A model generated the notes under the pieces. That model was given only the letters and a program-made list of their open reading frames with translations, was not told the DNA's origin and ran no database searches. Position numbers and translations under genes: made by a program. DNA of 64,000 bases, from the NCBI GenBank assembly GCA_014058105.1, contig JACGCM010001161.1, positions 620,001-684,000 on the forward strand, read 5' to 3'. Position 1 is the first letter of the stretch, and the number at the start of each line of letters is the position of its first letter. Below, piece after piece: positions 10,701 through 22,375 of this stretch. This stretch comes from Kingdonia uniflora. Lineage: Eukaryota > Streptophyta > Magnoliopsida > Ranunculales > Circaeasteraceae.

Positions 10701-11948
10701 TCGGCCCCGGCACCCCGACTCCTAAATTTCTGGCTCCGCCCCTGCTTGGCTGACTGATCCAACTTGAAACATCCATTTTGTGTAGGTTTAATTTAGTGTT
10801 AAAACTAATTTATAGCGGTCCTAGTTTGTTAGAGTCAATCCTGTGGTTCCTGGTTCCTGGTTCCTTCTAGTCAGAGATTGCATGATGGATCAACTACAGC
10901 TAGACTCGGCACTATCATCAATGTCAAATATTAGGTAAGTTGATTGGAGAATGATCTTTGGTACGAGTTCAAAATATTTTGTAATTTTTTTTTTGTTCGC
11001 ACAGGAAAATTTCCGTTCGAACAATTTGGGTTCAGTTTGATTCTGAAAATCCTGTTCGAACAGGAATTGCGTTGGCAACCCAATTTTGCTTAAAACTCAT
11101 TTTTCTCTCTCTCTTTTAGCCATTTTTTAAAAAAGTTTTTACTTATATCAAAGATAAACTTTCCAGAGCAAGAATTCTCAGAGATTAATATCAATCTTCT
11201 TGCTTTTGAGAGTTGCAATTCCCTTCCCAAATACCCAGTTTGAGAATTAAAAGAGCTTAAGTGATTCAAACTTTGGAGCTTTGGTGTGTAATTCAAAGCA
11301 AGGCATTGCGAGAACGAAGGTGTTGTGATTAAGATGCTTTAAATTTTCTCTTCATAGTGGATTTTAGTTGTCGAGTATTCGATAACAGGGTTTTTCTCCT
11401 GAGAAAGGTTTCCCACATAGTTAATATCGTGTATTCTTGTGCTATTTGATTAACTGATTGTTGACACTAGATTATAGAATCGAATTGAATTAGACTAGTG
11501 TTAGACTTCATGATCAAATGATTATCGGAGCTAGCTAATTTGAGCTAAATTGGATTAATCTCAAGTTGGTAGTAATTTTCCGATGTAAACTTAACTAGTT
11601 TGGCTAGTATCTATGATCCAGACTCCAGAGGCCAAATGCATAGCAGTAATGATAAAAAGTATGTCCCAAACTCGGTGAAGAGACAAAAAATGCAACTCTA
11701 TATGACAGTGTCTCGTGTGTTTCGATATCTAATGAGGTTTTGAAATTAAGTTTAGTAAGAATGAATCATGAAAATAAAGAGTCTAGTTTAGTTACATGAA
11801 GTGAATTGAGGGGAATAGAATTGGTTTGGGGATCGCAGAGCTTGCTGAAAGCTTTCTGAAGGATTGGAAGAGCTCCAGTAGAGGCAGCAACAGATTCTAA
11901 CTCTTTCTGCTCTGTTGAGATCTGCTCTGAAGACGTTGATGCTCCCAT
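7788..11948 (-). CDS. TLD-domain protein (nucleolar TLD-protein type), 7 exons
   Basis: Splice model (minus): 11948-11796, 10275-9670, 9598-9408, 9156-8933, 8495-8296, 8102-7977, 7886-7788. It totals 1599 nt, or 532 aa plus TAG. All introns are GT-AG and phases agree; the exon 3 acceptor could lie 3 nt further in. The N-terminus MGASTSSEQ has Gly2 and a possible myristoylation context. The TLD domain lies in the second half and includes RFWANVEGYHGPLLILVS, GGCVIGVL, SGYLYAISPVFQVF and GIAFGGTAGNERIFIDEDF, ending LPVEISILEVEVWGLGG. TLD proteins (TBC/LysM-associated domain) are linked to oxidative-stress protection in animals, and plant roles are poorly defined. Length and start match the roughly 540-aa plant family as I recall it. 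Intron 1 (1.5 kb) carries a hAT MITE and a solo LTR. The copia element begins 493 bp upstream of the ATG. Confidence 0.9.
10345..10744. mobile_element. hAT (Tip100-like) MITE in TLD intron 1
   Basis: The termini are CAGGGGCGGATTTAG at 10345 and, on the opposite strand from 10744, CAGGGGCGGAGCCAG, a good inverted repeat of a common plant hAT type. The flanks are TTTGGCTG (10337-10344) and CTTGGCTG (10745-10752), an 8-bp target duplication with one mismatch. It is 400 bp with no coding capacity. Internally there are repeated blocks around TAAGGTAATCTCCG and ACCCCTTAAAATTTT. Confidence 0.92.
10765..11580 (+). repeat. Old solo LTR related to the 12-23 kb copia element
   Basis: It starts TGAAACATCCATTTTG, the same as the reverse-complemented outer end of the right LTR at 23348. 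It later contains TTTTTCTCCTGAGAAAGGTTTCCCA (11391-11415), which also matches the LTR on the opposite strand, and a GATTAATCTCAAG-like tail. GTTCGAAC motifs lie at about 11022 and 11055. It sits opposite to the intact element, inside TLD intron 1. No internal retrotransposon genes adjoin it. The end point is approximate and no clean target duplication was found. Confidence 0.72.
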
Positions 11949-12435
11949 TTTTTTTTATCAAATCTCTCAAATGTAGTTTAAGATGATTCTCTTCTTCTCT
12001 CTTCTCTCTTCTCTGCTGAATGCTGAATGCTGAATGCTGAATGCTGATCAATCAAATAGGACTATGTTAGATACGTGGGACAACCGTTTAAACCAACTCT
12101 CTCCAAATGACACGTACATTTGTTCCCTTACTTGTCCCTCCGACTTCTCAAGGAACAACTAACCAAACAGGTACCCACATACCCAACGGGGCCTTATTCA
12201 ACTTACATGGGCATGGTGAAAGAAAGACCGATGGACGTCGGCACTCTTTCAGAAGAGGCAAATGGGACCGCACGGATATAACCTAGAGCTACATGATCAA
12301 CAAACAAAAATAGCTTCATATTAGTGGTATGCTCAGAGAAAGAGCGCATGGATGTTCATTTGAGATTAAGTGTCTGTCTGCTCAAGAAATATTTGCCACA
12401 ACCATATATCCTTATGCGAGCTCCTTGGACATGCC
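11949..12435. promoter_or_regulatory. Upstream region of the TLD gene
   Basis: This 490-bp interval lies between the TLD start codon and the copia target site. It is CT-rich just above the ATG on the coding strand's complement and contains four perfect heptamers GCTGAAT at 12015-12042. No clear TATA box was identified. If the original promoter was longer, the copia insertion has moved its distal part 10.9 kb away. Confidence 0.5.
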
Positions 12436-12440
12436 ATTTA
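12436..12440. other. Target site duplication ATTTA (left)
   Basis: It matches 23349-23353 exactly, immediately outside the two LTR ends. Confidence 0.9.
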
Positions 12441-13372
12441 TGAAATTTCTAGACGCTTGAGACTAACTAATTTTGGTTATTTTAGGTCTAAATCGATAGG
12501 TCTTAATTCCTTTGAATTAATGGTCTGTTTAACCTAAATCAAGTTGATTCAATTAACTAATGTCAAGCAAGCAGTTGGAAACATAAAGACACATGCAAAG
12601 ATTTTTAACCCTTTGGGAAACCTTTCTCAGGAGAAAAACCCATAAGACGCTGTCGAATCACTTGACAGCTAAACAATCTACTATTGAAAAAGAATTACAA
12701 GAGTTTGACTACTTACAGACTCGATAAACACATCCCGTGGTTACCTCTCTTCTAATCAGGCTCTTAGCAACCAATTCTTCGTTCTCGCAACACATCGCCT
12801 CAGATTACGCACTAAAGCTTCAAAGCTTGAATCGCTCAAGTTCTTCAATCTATAATTAAGGTTTCTTGATAAATGATGATTGATTCAAGATTTGAGTATT
12901 TTTAATTCTTTCTTGAATTTCTCAAGAGTAATCTCTCCTCACTCTAAAAAACAAGCCCTTGAAAAATTTAATTTTCGAAGAAGTGAGTTTTGAAAAAACG
13001 AAAGTTGTCTTTTATTAGAAAACATAAATCACATTCTCTGTTCGAATAGAAATCAGGCTAAGCCAATCTATTCGAATCAAAACACATTGAGACATTTTAT
13101 TCGAATACAAATAAATTATATTCGAATCGAAATGTTCCCAATTCTATTCGAATAGATTCTTTTCTATTCGAATAGAAGTTCTGTTATCTTATAAAATACA
13201 TACTTATTATCTGGGCTTGATATTTAGAATAAGGAGTTAGAAACTCACTTACCTGTTCAGTGTCAGTCCAGCTGTAGTCACTTCACGTACACTCCTTGAC
13301 GCCGGATAACCATGAGATAGTGCTGACACCCACATGATACTAAATGAAACAAACTCTAAAATGGATGCTTCA
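12441..13372 (-). repeat. 3' LTR of the Sirevirus-like element
   Basis: 932 bp, in direct orientation with 22376-23348. It contains a cluster of ATTCGAAT motifs between about 13035 and 13170. Polymorphisms against the other LTR are mostly transitions, plus a short block near 13040-13060 that is missing relative to the right copy. Confidence 0.93.
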
Positions 13373-13388
13373 ATCTCCCCCTTTGGTT
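13373..13388 (-). other. Polypurine tract next to the 3' LTR
   Basis: On the minus strand it reads ACCAAAGGGGGAGAT immediately before the LTR, the primer for plus-strand DNA synthesis. A second similar tract, AAAAAGGGGGAGAGATGG, lies at about 13588-13606. Multiple copies of this tract are a known Sirevirus habit. Confidence 0.85.
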
Positions 13389-13905
13389 CATTTTGTGTCA
13401 AAACTAGAACTATAGGTAATAAATAAAAAATTACAAACTCGATGGACTGACTCACTCACTGAACATCCATTCATAAAAGCATATCCTCTGAAATCCCTGC
13501 ACACTAAACAAGATGCATCACGTAACCGTTTATCTTCAAAATAAGGAATTCAGAGGACACGAAGTACTTACCTGACTTACCTGAAGAACCATCTCTCCCC
13601 CTTTTTGATACAGAAGAACAAAGGGTAACCAAATAAAAAAGAGAAAAAAATGAAATGAAATTAAACATGCAAAAAGAAAATATAACAGTTATGGAAGAGT
13701 AAATATCATGGAATAGAATAATCAGCAAAAGCTTGATAGAGTATCCATGCAACAAAAAACTATTAATACATAGCAAAGTCAAATAGGGCATCTATATATA
13801 ATATACATACAATAAAGAGAGCATACTAAAAAATAGTCAATTGAAAGACAAAACACATAACTATCACTCTAAAGTGCAAAAAATAAACCCAAAGTCACAT
13901 ACGAT

Positions 13906-15262
13906 CTACGACCCCTCATCTGTATCTACGGCGGGAGGACCACTCGACGAGCCTCGCACTATACTGCTCAATCCGTCCACAGAAGTCTGAAGCTGACCTA
14001 TATCATCCCTGAAGAACTGAAACTAAGACTGTATCTAAGTATCCATGCTAACAAACGAGTCTCCATCTGAGTGTCCAGCTTACTAAAATGAGACTACATA
14101 TAGGTGTACATAGAGGCAAATTAATGTGGGACCACTCCAGTATAAGCAGCTGTAGAAACATCAGGCATGAAAGAAGCAGCAGGCCTGAGAGCAGAGTGCC
14201 TGCCTAGCTGCCCACCTAGCTGTACTAGGTGCAACATCAGTCTTCAAGTCCTCTGCACTCTCCTCGGACTCGGACTCCGACTCAGAAGGCACCATATGTT
14301 TTATGCTCTTTTCCCAATAACGAAAATTAATCACTTCGTTTCTCACGCCCACCTCCTCATCTGCATAGATAACATACCCCATCCCTATCAAAAGCTGAGA
14401 GATAAACCTGTTGTACGGCAAAACCCAGGCCTGAAGATCTGGGTTAGACGTAAGAATCATCTCGTGCATAATAATAGGAACCAAATCAACAGTGTACCCC
14501 TGATGGTACATATATACCAAATAAAGCATATTGACTACCAGAACATTCTTATTCCCCAGTTGGGGAATAATTTTCCTATGAGCAATCATATGAAATAGAA
14601 AAAGTGTTGGGCTCCGATTCTTACGCCTGAGATATGGGCCTTTTATTTTCCCTGCGACTCTAATCCCCTCCTCCATCTTCTTCTTGGAAGGAAACTCACT
14701 ATGAACCGGAGGCCACTCCGAATGTTCCTCATCCTCATCTGCAGGCTCACCCATACCAAAAGCGTGCCTGATGTCATCCGACCAAATATGATACTCAAAA
14801 CCATCAATGGAAACTCTGAAACTCTTGTCATCTCCCGTACCCCACATCGCGGAGAGAAGCATAAAAAAGTCGCACCAAGCGTGGATAACACGACATCTAG
14901 GGATGAATAATCCCAGTCCAACCAAGACCAGCGAATACATCAAAAACCTGCGCGATAGTGGGGTATCGCTGATGCAGCTTCTCCTCATCAAGTGATACAT
15001 CCTTCTGATAGTTGCAAAACTTAAAACCTGATCGTTTGGTAGACCAAAGGAAGAGGTTAGGATGTCTACCGTGATTCCCCCCGTCATTGTCTCGTCAATG
15101 TGCACGAGACCCCCAAGCACCACTAGATCCTCCTCGTTCAAAAACCTGATGAGCAACATTACTAGGACCCATCCTAGTTCCTCGTGCCGTCCGACCCCGC
15201 TTAGCCGTACCGCTTAGAGCGGAAATGGAGGACGCAGCCCCAGGGCGTTTATCCCTAGCCAT
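13906..15262 (-). CDS. Extra ORF between pol and 3' LTR (envelope position), unknown function
   Basis: An uninterrupted 332-codon frame runs from 15159 to 14161 while pol next to it is broken. Upstream, a methionine at 15262 opens a different frame with MARDKRPGAASS and a basic stretch, so a frameshift near 15157 probably removed the true N-terminus. Downstream, reading in another frame reaches a stop at 13906 with DDIGQLQTSVDGLSSIV, a heptad-like stretch. The body contains SFGLPNDQVLSFATIRRMYH, a central HAFGMGEP with an acidic run, and FLFHMIAHRKIIPQLGNKN followed by NMLYLVYMYHQGYTVDLVPI. This resembles the putative plant transposon protein family of unknown role. I see no signal peptide or clear transmembrane anchor, so an envelope function is not supported by the sequence. 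Antisense frames here are shadows. Confidence 0.7.
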
Positions 15263-15779
15263 AACAACAAATTCTGAAAGAACTCACTGAACCTACAAGA
15301 AAAATACCACCACTTCCCCAAACCTAACCAGCACGGTTAAGCAGGGAAACCCAATGAAACACACTTCCAAATATTCACCACTGCAAGCAAGTAATCACCA
15401 AACAAAAACAACCCCAATCATTGCAAGAACCCAAATAACACACTCCAATCTCTAATTGACAGTTACAATTCCCAAACAACAAATCTAACTCCAATTGAAA
15501 CAACAAATCCAAGTCTAAACCCAATTCCCAAGCACAAATCGACAAATTGATCGACAAACTTGAAGGAGAGAGAGTTGAACAAGCTTACCAAAGTGAAGGA
15601 TGAGTCCAATCACAAAATTAGGGCAAAAACTGTCGAGATCAAACCACCAATTGGACCGCCATGCTTCGAACCATGAACCCCAAACTCAACTATGAAAATG
15701 AGGTAATCAAGCACAATAAAATTCAAGTATGAAATTTAAACTTGGTAGGATTCGAGAGAGGGAGAGAGAGAGAGAGGGA

Positions 15780-16020
15780 GAGGCAGTGCTGGTTTTATTC
15801 GAACAAAAAGACAGAGTGAAAAAAAAGAAAAAAACATTTTGATTTTAAAAAATAGACTCTGCGAAATGTATTCGAATAAGAAAAAAAATTTATTCGAATA
15901 AAAGTTGTGTTCTTATAAAAAAACAAACTGGGGAAAAATATTTGAATAAAACAAGAGATCTATTCAAATAAAAATTGCATTAGGGCAAAATATTTAAATA
16001 ATTTTTTTTATTCGAACAGT
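15780..16020. repeat. TTCGAA motif cluster inside the copia spacer
   Basis: Four TTCGAA cores (contexts TTATTCGAACAA, GTATTCGAATAAG, TTATTCGAATAAAA, TTATTCGAACAG) occur in about 240 bases of the spacer between the extra ORF and pol. Degenerate relatives such as ATTTGAATAAA and ATTCAAATAAA lie among them. The same motif is repeated in both LTRs. Confidence 0.75.
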
Positions 16021-17267
16021 TTTTTTTCAACTAGAAACAAAGAGAAGTAAAAAAATGACAAACAAATCAATACTCCCCTTGTCTACTCTACACGAGAGAT
16101 TAATCACAGGCTATATGAATATCAGATAGGAAATCATTCTATAGAAAAGTCAGTCATAATAAGTATTTACTCAGAGTGTGTGTGTGCCCAGTCAACGTAA
16201 AACAGTACCATGCATTCAATAGACCTAACAACCAGAATAAGATACTATAAGAAAAGTGTTTTCAACTTAGACATCTCATGGTGGTTACTCAAAATCATTG
16301 AGAATTTACTTGCTAGCACTCTGTGTGAAATATGAATATGAAACCCATTTATCACGAATGGTGTCAAGTTTATACTAAGTTAGATTCCCTATTTCCAATC
16401 TCCACTAATATTGACTAAGCCGAACTCAAGATCAAATAGGTATTTATATAGGTTATAATGTAGGCACGGGTAGGCATATGATGGAGTAGGTGTTTTTGCT
16501 GGCATTCTGAGACTCTAGTTACAATACTGCTTTGTTTTTCTTGAAACCAAATTCACCTTCTGTTGTCCTCTTTCTTATGAAGTACACACATAAACATACT
16601 TCTTCACATCCCCTTTATTGAATTTCGATAAACCATATTATTCTCTACATCTTCCCCCAAAAATCACACATATATTTTGATATCTTTTTTTTTTCTTTTT
16701 CTTTTTCACTGAAAGTCTCAGAACAATGAGGTAAAAAAATAAAGAATTTTGGAAAATAAATGAAATAGCATATTTTAAGGCTCAACGGGCTGCAAGTGGA
16801 TAAAACTAAGATTATAAATAACGAAGGCCAAAAATGGGTGATGAAAAAATGCCTATTATCATATCTTCGGTTGAACACAATTACTTTTTTGCCTCAAATA
16901 AAAATAGGAAGGTTTGACTAGTATAACTTGACTTTGATGGTACCATTTGACAATTGGGTAATGAAACGAAACGAGATCACAAACAATAAGATCAAAAGGA
17001 ATAGGAAATGTCATAACACTCGAAGCTCATAAATAAGGCCAGATTCTCACATAACATTAGGTATGAAGTCTCTACATGTATCCTAAAGTATAATATCAGT
17101 GAATGTTTATTTATCTGAGCATGCGATAGTTAACTACCGTGAAAGAAAGCAAATCTAAGTAAACACTATACTGAACTGTCCTAACACAGAATTATAAAGC
17201 GTATATAACTAAGCATATATCACCGTGATAATCTAACCAAAAGAGTGTAAAGTGGAAGTAAGAGACA

Positions 17268-17700
17268 TACCTAATCAATATAACATACACCAATTGACCG
17301 TTTCAGAAGCTCAAACCTCATAGCATCTAACGGCTTGGTGAAAAAATTGGCTAACTGACTCTCTGTAAGAACATACTCAACACTGACTATCTTGCGCTCA
17401 ACAAGATCGCAGATGAAGTAAAAGTGAATGTCGATGTGCTTGGTTCTGGAATATTGTTCAGGATTCTTGGAGATGTTGATCGCACTTGTATTATAACAAA
17501 AAACTGACATCGTCCTCTGGACTATTCCATAGTCATGCACCATCTGTTTTATCCAGATTAATTGAGTACAACAACTACCCGCAACAATATACTCCGCCTC
17601 TGCTATGGATTGAGAAATACAATTATGCTTCTTGCTTTACCAAGCCACAAGATTATTCCCAATATAATAGCATCCACCCGAAGTACTCTTCCTATCATCT
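17268..17700 (-). pseudogene. Copia RNase H domain, partly open
   Basis: The open piece at 17271-17543 ends pol with SRTKHIDIHFYFICDLVE and LTESQLANFFTKPLDAMRFE, the conserved RNase H C-terminus. Upstream, in another frame, are STSGGCYYIGNNLVAWYSKK and SIAEAEYIVAG. The frame change near 17540 inactivates it. Confidence 0.85.
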
Positions 17701-17846
17701 GCATTACTCGCCCAATCTGCATCAGAATACCCAATTACCTCAGAAGTTGTGTCATTTGAGTACCATAAACCAAAATCAGAAGTCCCACATACATAACAAA
17801 TAATACGTTTAACAGCCTGTAAATAGGATTCTTTAGGATTACCTTG

Positions 17847-18780
17847 CTAGCGAGCATAAATACATACACTAAACATAATATCAGGATGAGTAGCAGTAAG
17901 ATAAAGTAAACTACCTATCATATTTTTATACATCTTTTGTTCAACATCCTTACCTGCCGAGTCCTTACTTAACTTTGTAGTGGTACTCATGGGCGTCCTG
18001 GCATGCTTTGCAGAAGAGAGACCAAACTTTTTCACAAGATCTCTGGCATACGTGGATTAAGAAATAAACATTCTTTTCTCCACTTGACATATTTGAAGAC
18101 CTAGAAAGTAAGTTAGTTCCCCAACCATGCTCATCTCAAATTCACTTTTCATTAAAGCTATAAAAAAAGTGGTTAGTGAATTCGAAGTAGAGCCAAACAT
18201 AATATCATCTACATATACCTGTGCAACGAGCATCGCGCCTCCCTTCTGTTGGATAAATAGCGTTTTATCAACTCCCCCTCAAACAAAACTCTTAGCTAAG
18301 AGAAAATTTGAGAGTCGTTCATACCATGCTCGAGGAGCTTGCTTCAAACCGTAAAGAGCCTTCTTCAAGTTGAACACGGGAATCGGGATAATGAGGATCC
18401 TCAAACCCTTTTGGTTGGGCCACATACACTTCTTCCTCTAAGAGCCCATTCAAAAAAATACTCTTCACATCCACCTGATACAACTTAAATTTTTGATTGC
18501 AAGTAAAAGCAAACAGTAGGCGAATAGACTCCAGCCTTGCAGTAGGAGTAAACGTTTCAGCAACATCAACTACTTTTACTTGATTGTACCCTTAAGCGGC
18601 CAATCTAGCTTTGTTTTGAATTACATTCCCAAGTTCGTCATATTTGTTCTTATAAACCCAATTAGTCATAATGATATTTGTACTTGACGGACATGAAACT
18701 AAATCCTAAACATTTTGACGTCGAAACTGGCTAAGCTCATCTTGTATTACATGTAACCAATATTTGTCTGAAAGAGCTTC
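17847..18780 (-). pseudogene. Copia reverse transcriptase, YVDD retained, frame broken
   Basis: Successive blocks are [55 protein letters not shown], the catalytic YVDD at 18204-18215, TYFLGLQICQVEKRMF and YLTATHPDIMFSV. Stops and at least two frame changes separate them. The catalytic residues survive, but the protein cannot be made as one chain. Confidence 0.88.
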
Positions 18781-18899
18781 CTTTACCGTTGTTGGTTTGA
18801 TTACAGAAACATAACAAACAAAGTGCACCGTCTCATGGTGTTGGCTTCGAGTCTGAACCCGAGAAGTAGCATCCCCGATGATATCAACATTTGAGTAAT

Positions 18900-19760
18900 C
18901 CTTACGAAATTGACGTCATCCGGGTTGCGATACAATTAGGGTGGGAAGTAATTGTGGAGCTGGAAGTGGTAGAGTAAGGCTCGATGCAAGAATATCACTA
19001 GTTGATGTTTATAGATTTTTTGTTGTACTATCATCTTCGCTCACATCTGCAGAACCAATGGTGCAAGTACCATCCACAACCACATTATAAAACTCGATCA
19101 TCACGTTGGTTCTCCAATTGTAGACTCGAAAAGCTCCACTATTTGTTGAGTAGCCCAATAAAATACCTTCATCACTCTGAGTGTCAAATTTCCCAATGTT
19201 CTCCCGATCTCTAAAGATGAAACATTTACTCCCAAAAACCTGGAAGTAGTGTACATTTGGCTTCTTTGCAAACCACAGTTCATAGGGCATGTTTAGAGTA
19301 AGTGGACATAGATACACTCTATTAATAGTATAGCACGCAATATGAATGGCCTCCCCCCAAAAGTGTGCCAGAAGATCCTTGCTGTGAAGTAAGACTCGTC
19401 CCATTTCTTGAAGATCTTTATTCTTCCTTTCTGCAATCCCATTTTGTTATGGAGTGGTTAGAGCAAAGAATTCATGCGTAATCCCATTAGAAGTACAATA
19501 CTCAACCACCCTAGTATCCTTAAACTCTCCTCCACGATCACTTTGAATTTTATCAATAAAACAATCTTTCTCATTTTGGATTCGAAGCGATATATTGCAG
19601 AATTATTCAAAAGTATTAGACTTCTCTCTCAAAAGTATTATCTATGTATAACCAGAGAAATCATTCACCATTACCAAAATATACCTTTAACCTCCCAAGG
19701 ATGTCGTTCTCAAAGGACCCATCAAGTCCATGTATATTAGCTCAAGAATTTGAGTAGTAG
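18900..19760 (-). pseudogene. Copia integrase, broken
   Basis: The open frame at 19009-19404 holds the late integrase region LLAHFWGEAIHIACYTINRV and YFQVFGSKCFIFRDREN, conserved in copia pol. Between 19400 and 19690 the core domain is readable only across frame changes. The start (LELIYMDLMGP) lies at the end of the adjacent protease-containing frame. Confidence 0.85.
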
Positions 19761-20298
19761 CAATATTGTTGGACTTTTTGTGAGAGCTATTTATTTGCTT
19801 GCCAATTTGATAAGGACCGCACACCACGTTGCTCAATCTTCCCAACTTCGGTACTCCCCAAATCAGCTCTTTACTTATAATATTAGACAAATCATTGAAG
19901 TTTATATGTCCCAACCTTTGATGCCATAAGTCAACATCACTCAGTTTCGCTTTGTTACACAGTATAGCTCCTTGTTGAATAACATAACTGTTATCAGCAT
20001 TTCTAGCAGCATGCATCACATGTTGTCCTTGAGAGTTCAAAATATCACATCCACCTCTGGAAAATGTAACAGTGTGATCTGTATCACATAATTGACTGAC
20101 ACTAAGAAGATTTGCCTTCAGCCCCTCAACTAAGAGAACATTATCAATTGTTGGAGTACCAAGTCCTTCGGCCTTTCCCTTTCCATCTACAGGAGATGCG
20201 CTCTCATCACCAAAAGTAGCATCACCTCCCTGAATATTCTCTAGGTGACTCAGCTTGGACCCATCGCCAGTCATATGACAGGAAGACCCACTATCCAT
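19687..20298 (-). pseudogene. Copia protease and GAG-pre-integrase segment (open frame)
   Basis: 203 codons open with MDSGSSCHMTG, the aspartic protease active site. It continues through GLKANLLSVSQLCD, then DLWHQRLGHINFNDL (zinc-binding HHCC start) and VCGPYQIGKQINSSHKK, reaching the first integrase motif. It is the best preserved part of pol, but neighbouring frames are disrupted. Confidence 0.86.
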
Positions 20299-20304
20299 AT
20301 ACTA

Positions 20305-22330
20305 TTAAACTGACTTGAACGCATTCAAAGTAGTTAGTACAACATTGTACCTTATCTGAGGTGCCAAATCCATCTTTCGGACCCAAATGATTCGAAAAGT
20401 TCTTTGACCTGTAGTTTCCTGTGCAAACCATCTAGACATATTCTCACTTTTCACATTATTAGTAATCACATTAGAATTATATCTATATCCATTGACAGGG
20501 CGAGCATATGGTTGATAGGGTCCAACATATCTACAATAAGATGCAATATGTCCCTTTCGACCACATAGACTACAATAATAAATTTGAGAGTAAGAGACCC
20601 GTTTGGAGTGATTATGAGTAGTGTATATCATGTTATATTTGGGCACCGAAGTAGACGCAGTTGCTTTCACAAACTTTGTGATTTGGGGAGTCTTGGCCTT
20701 AGGAAGAGATTCCTCATATCCTAGACCCCTTTTGTCACTGTCCGTCTTTCCCATACATAACATTTTATCAATGTTCTTGGCCCCATGACATAATTTATCA
20801 AGTTTTTGTTGAGATAGAACTACATAAAGCTTGGCCGAATGAAGTTCGTCCAAAGTTGATTTCATTTTTTCCTTTGCATCATTAACTTCTTTTTCTAAAA
20901 ATACAACTTTGTCATGAAGGCCTTGTTTCTCATTCTCAAGTACCTATATCTCGTGACTTGTATTCTCAGTTTTGTCTTGAAGTTCGCACTTAAGTGTATT
21001 AACTTGGTCTTTCAGGACTTTGTTAAGTTTACCGAGTTTCATACACTTGGCGAGAGTCTGAGTATACAAGTCCTCAAGATGCGGGTCCTCAAACTCCTCA
21101 GACTCATTTTGTTCTTGATTACTCTGATTTTCATCAGAATTTTTAAGTTCAAAAATGTCAAAGTTATTATTGCCACAATTAAAAATCGCAGGATAAGCAC
21201 AATATGGTCCATTATCAACTACTTGGGGATTACTCTCATTGTTATCATGTTCATCATCACTGTCATCCCAAGTAACGCTGATATTCATAGCTTTATGAGT
21301 TGTTCCAGATTTCTTATTAGGACAGCTATGGGCATAGTGACCCAACTTGTGACATTTGTAATATTCAACTTGACTAAGGTCAGTATCATTATTGGTCTGC
21401 TGATTATAAGATTTTACCCGATCATGAGGTCGTGGTTTATAGTTCATCAATTGCCCTTGTTTCTGAAATTAATATTTTTTTTCAATATTTTTTGAAATTG
21501 TTGACTAATAAGGGCAATTAAAGAATCTATATCCGAGCCATCATCATCATCTGAGATATATGAGTGATCAACCTCTTTGGAACCCTTAAAAGAAGAAGAA
21601 GAGTGAGATGAAGACTTGAAAGTAACACTCTTGTTCTTCTCGGGGTTTTTCATTTGCATCTCGAGTTTAAACGTTCGCAATTTTCCAGCCAATGTATCAG
21701 GTTTTATTTTGTTAAGATCTTGTGCTTCCTTAATAGCATCACATCTAGATCTAAAGCTCTTAGGAAGAGATCTTAGAACTTTGTAAATTATTTGAACATC
21801 CGAGTACGCTGCCCCTAATGCGGCACTAGTGTTTACAATATTACTTAGTCTCGCATAGAACTCGTCAAAGGGTTCGTTTTCACTCATTCTTATATTCTAA
21901 ATTGCGAAGTAAGCATTTGAAGCTTACCTTCTTTGATTGTATCATCGCCTTCATGAGTTCGAACTAGGATGTCCAAGCTTCTTTAGAAGTGGTACATGCA
22001 GAAATATATCAAACCTTCCTTTGACTCACAGCCATAAAGATAGCATTGAGGCCTTTAAAATTATAACCAACAGTATCATTTTCTTCTTTTGACCATTGGT
22101 TCATAGGTTTAAGGACCTCAATAACACTCTCTGGTGGACCTTACATTATAATAGGGGGTGTCCATCCATCCTCAATAGCAATCCATACATCTTCTCCTAT
22201 TGATTGTAAGTATACAATCATTCAGACTTTCCAGTTTGAGTATTCTTTACCATCAAAAAGTGGAGGGCAATTTATAAGACCTCCAAACTTCTCGGAACTA
22301 ATTATTCTCAAGCGAACTATCTGGGATCTA
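20305..22330 (-). pseudogene. Copia gag with two zinc knuckles, broken
   Basis: The N-terminal part (22330-21890) is interrupted by stops but contains NFKGLNAIFMAVSQRKV and STSKEAW-like gag motifs. The frame at 21447-21887 includes FDEFYARLSNIVN and VLRSLPKSFRSRCDAI. The frame at 20944-21450 has the knuckle CHKLGHYAHSC followed by an acidic region and a probable coiled coil. The frame at 20305-20865 carries a second knuckle-like CSLCGRKGHIASYC and KRGLGYEESLPK. The long C-terminal extension fits Sirevirus gag. Confidence 0.83.
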
Positions 22331-22361
22331 CGCTTAAGTTGTTAAACCTCAAAACGTGACC

Positions 22362-22373
22362 GCTCTGATACCA
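22362..22373 (-). other. Primer binding site of the Sirevirus-like element
   Basis: The minus strand reads TGGTATCAGAGC, complementary to initiator tRNA-Met, two bases from the LTR start at 22376. Confidence 0.9.
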
Positions 22374-22375
22374 AT

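Noticed and set aside
14167..14598. 143-codon plus-strand open frame
   Set aside because: It lies antisense to the extra copia ORF (14161-15159) and has no family resemblance; a shadow frame.
20914..21495. 193-codon hydrophobic plus-strand frame that could look like a membrane protein
   Set aside because: It is the antisense of the copia gag, whose acidic and Asn/Asp-rich codons read as Ile/Leu/Phe on the other strand.
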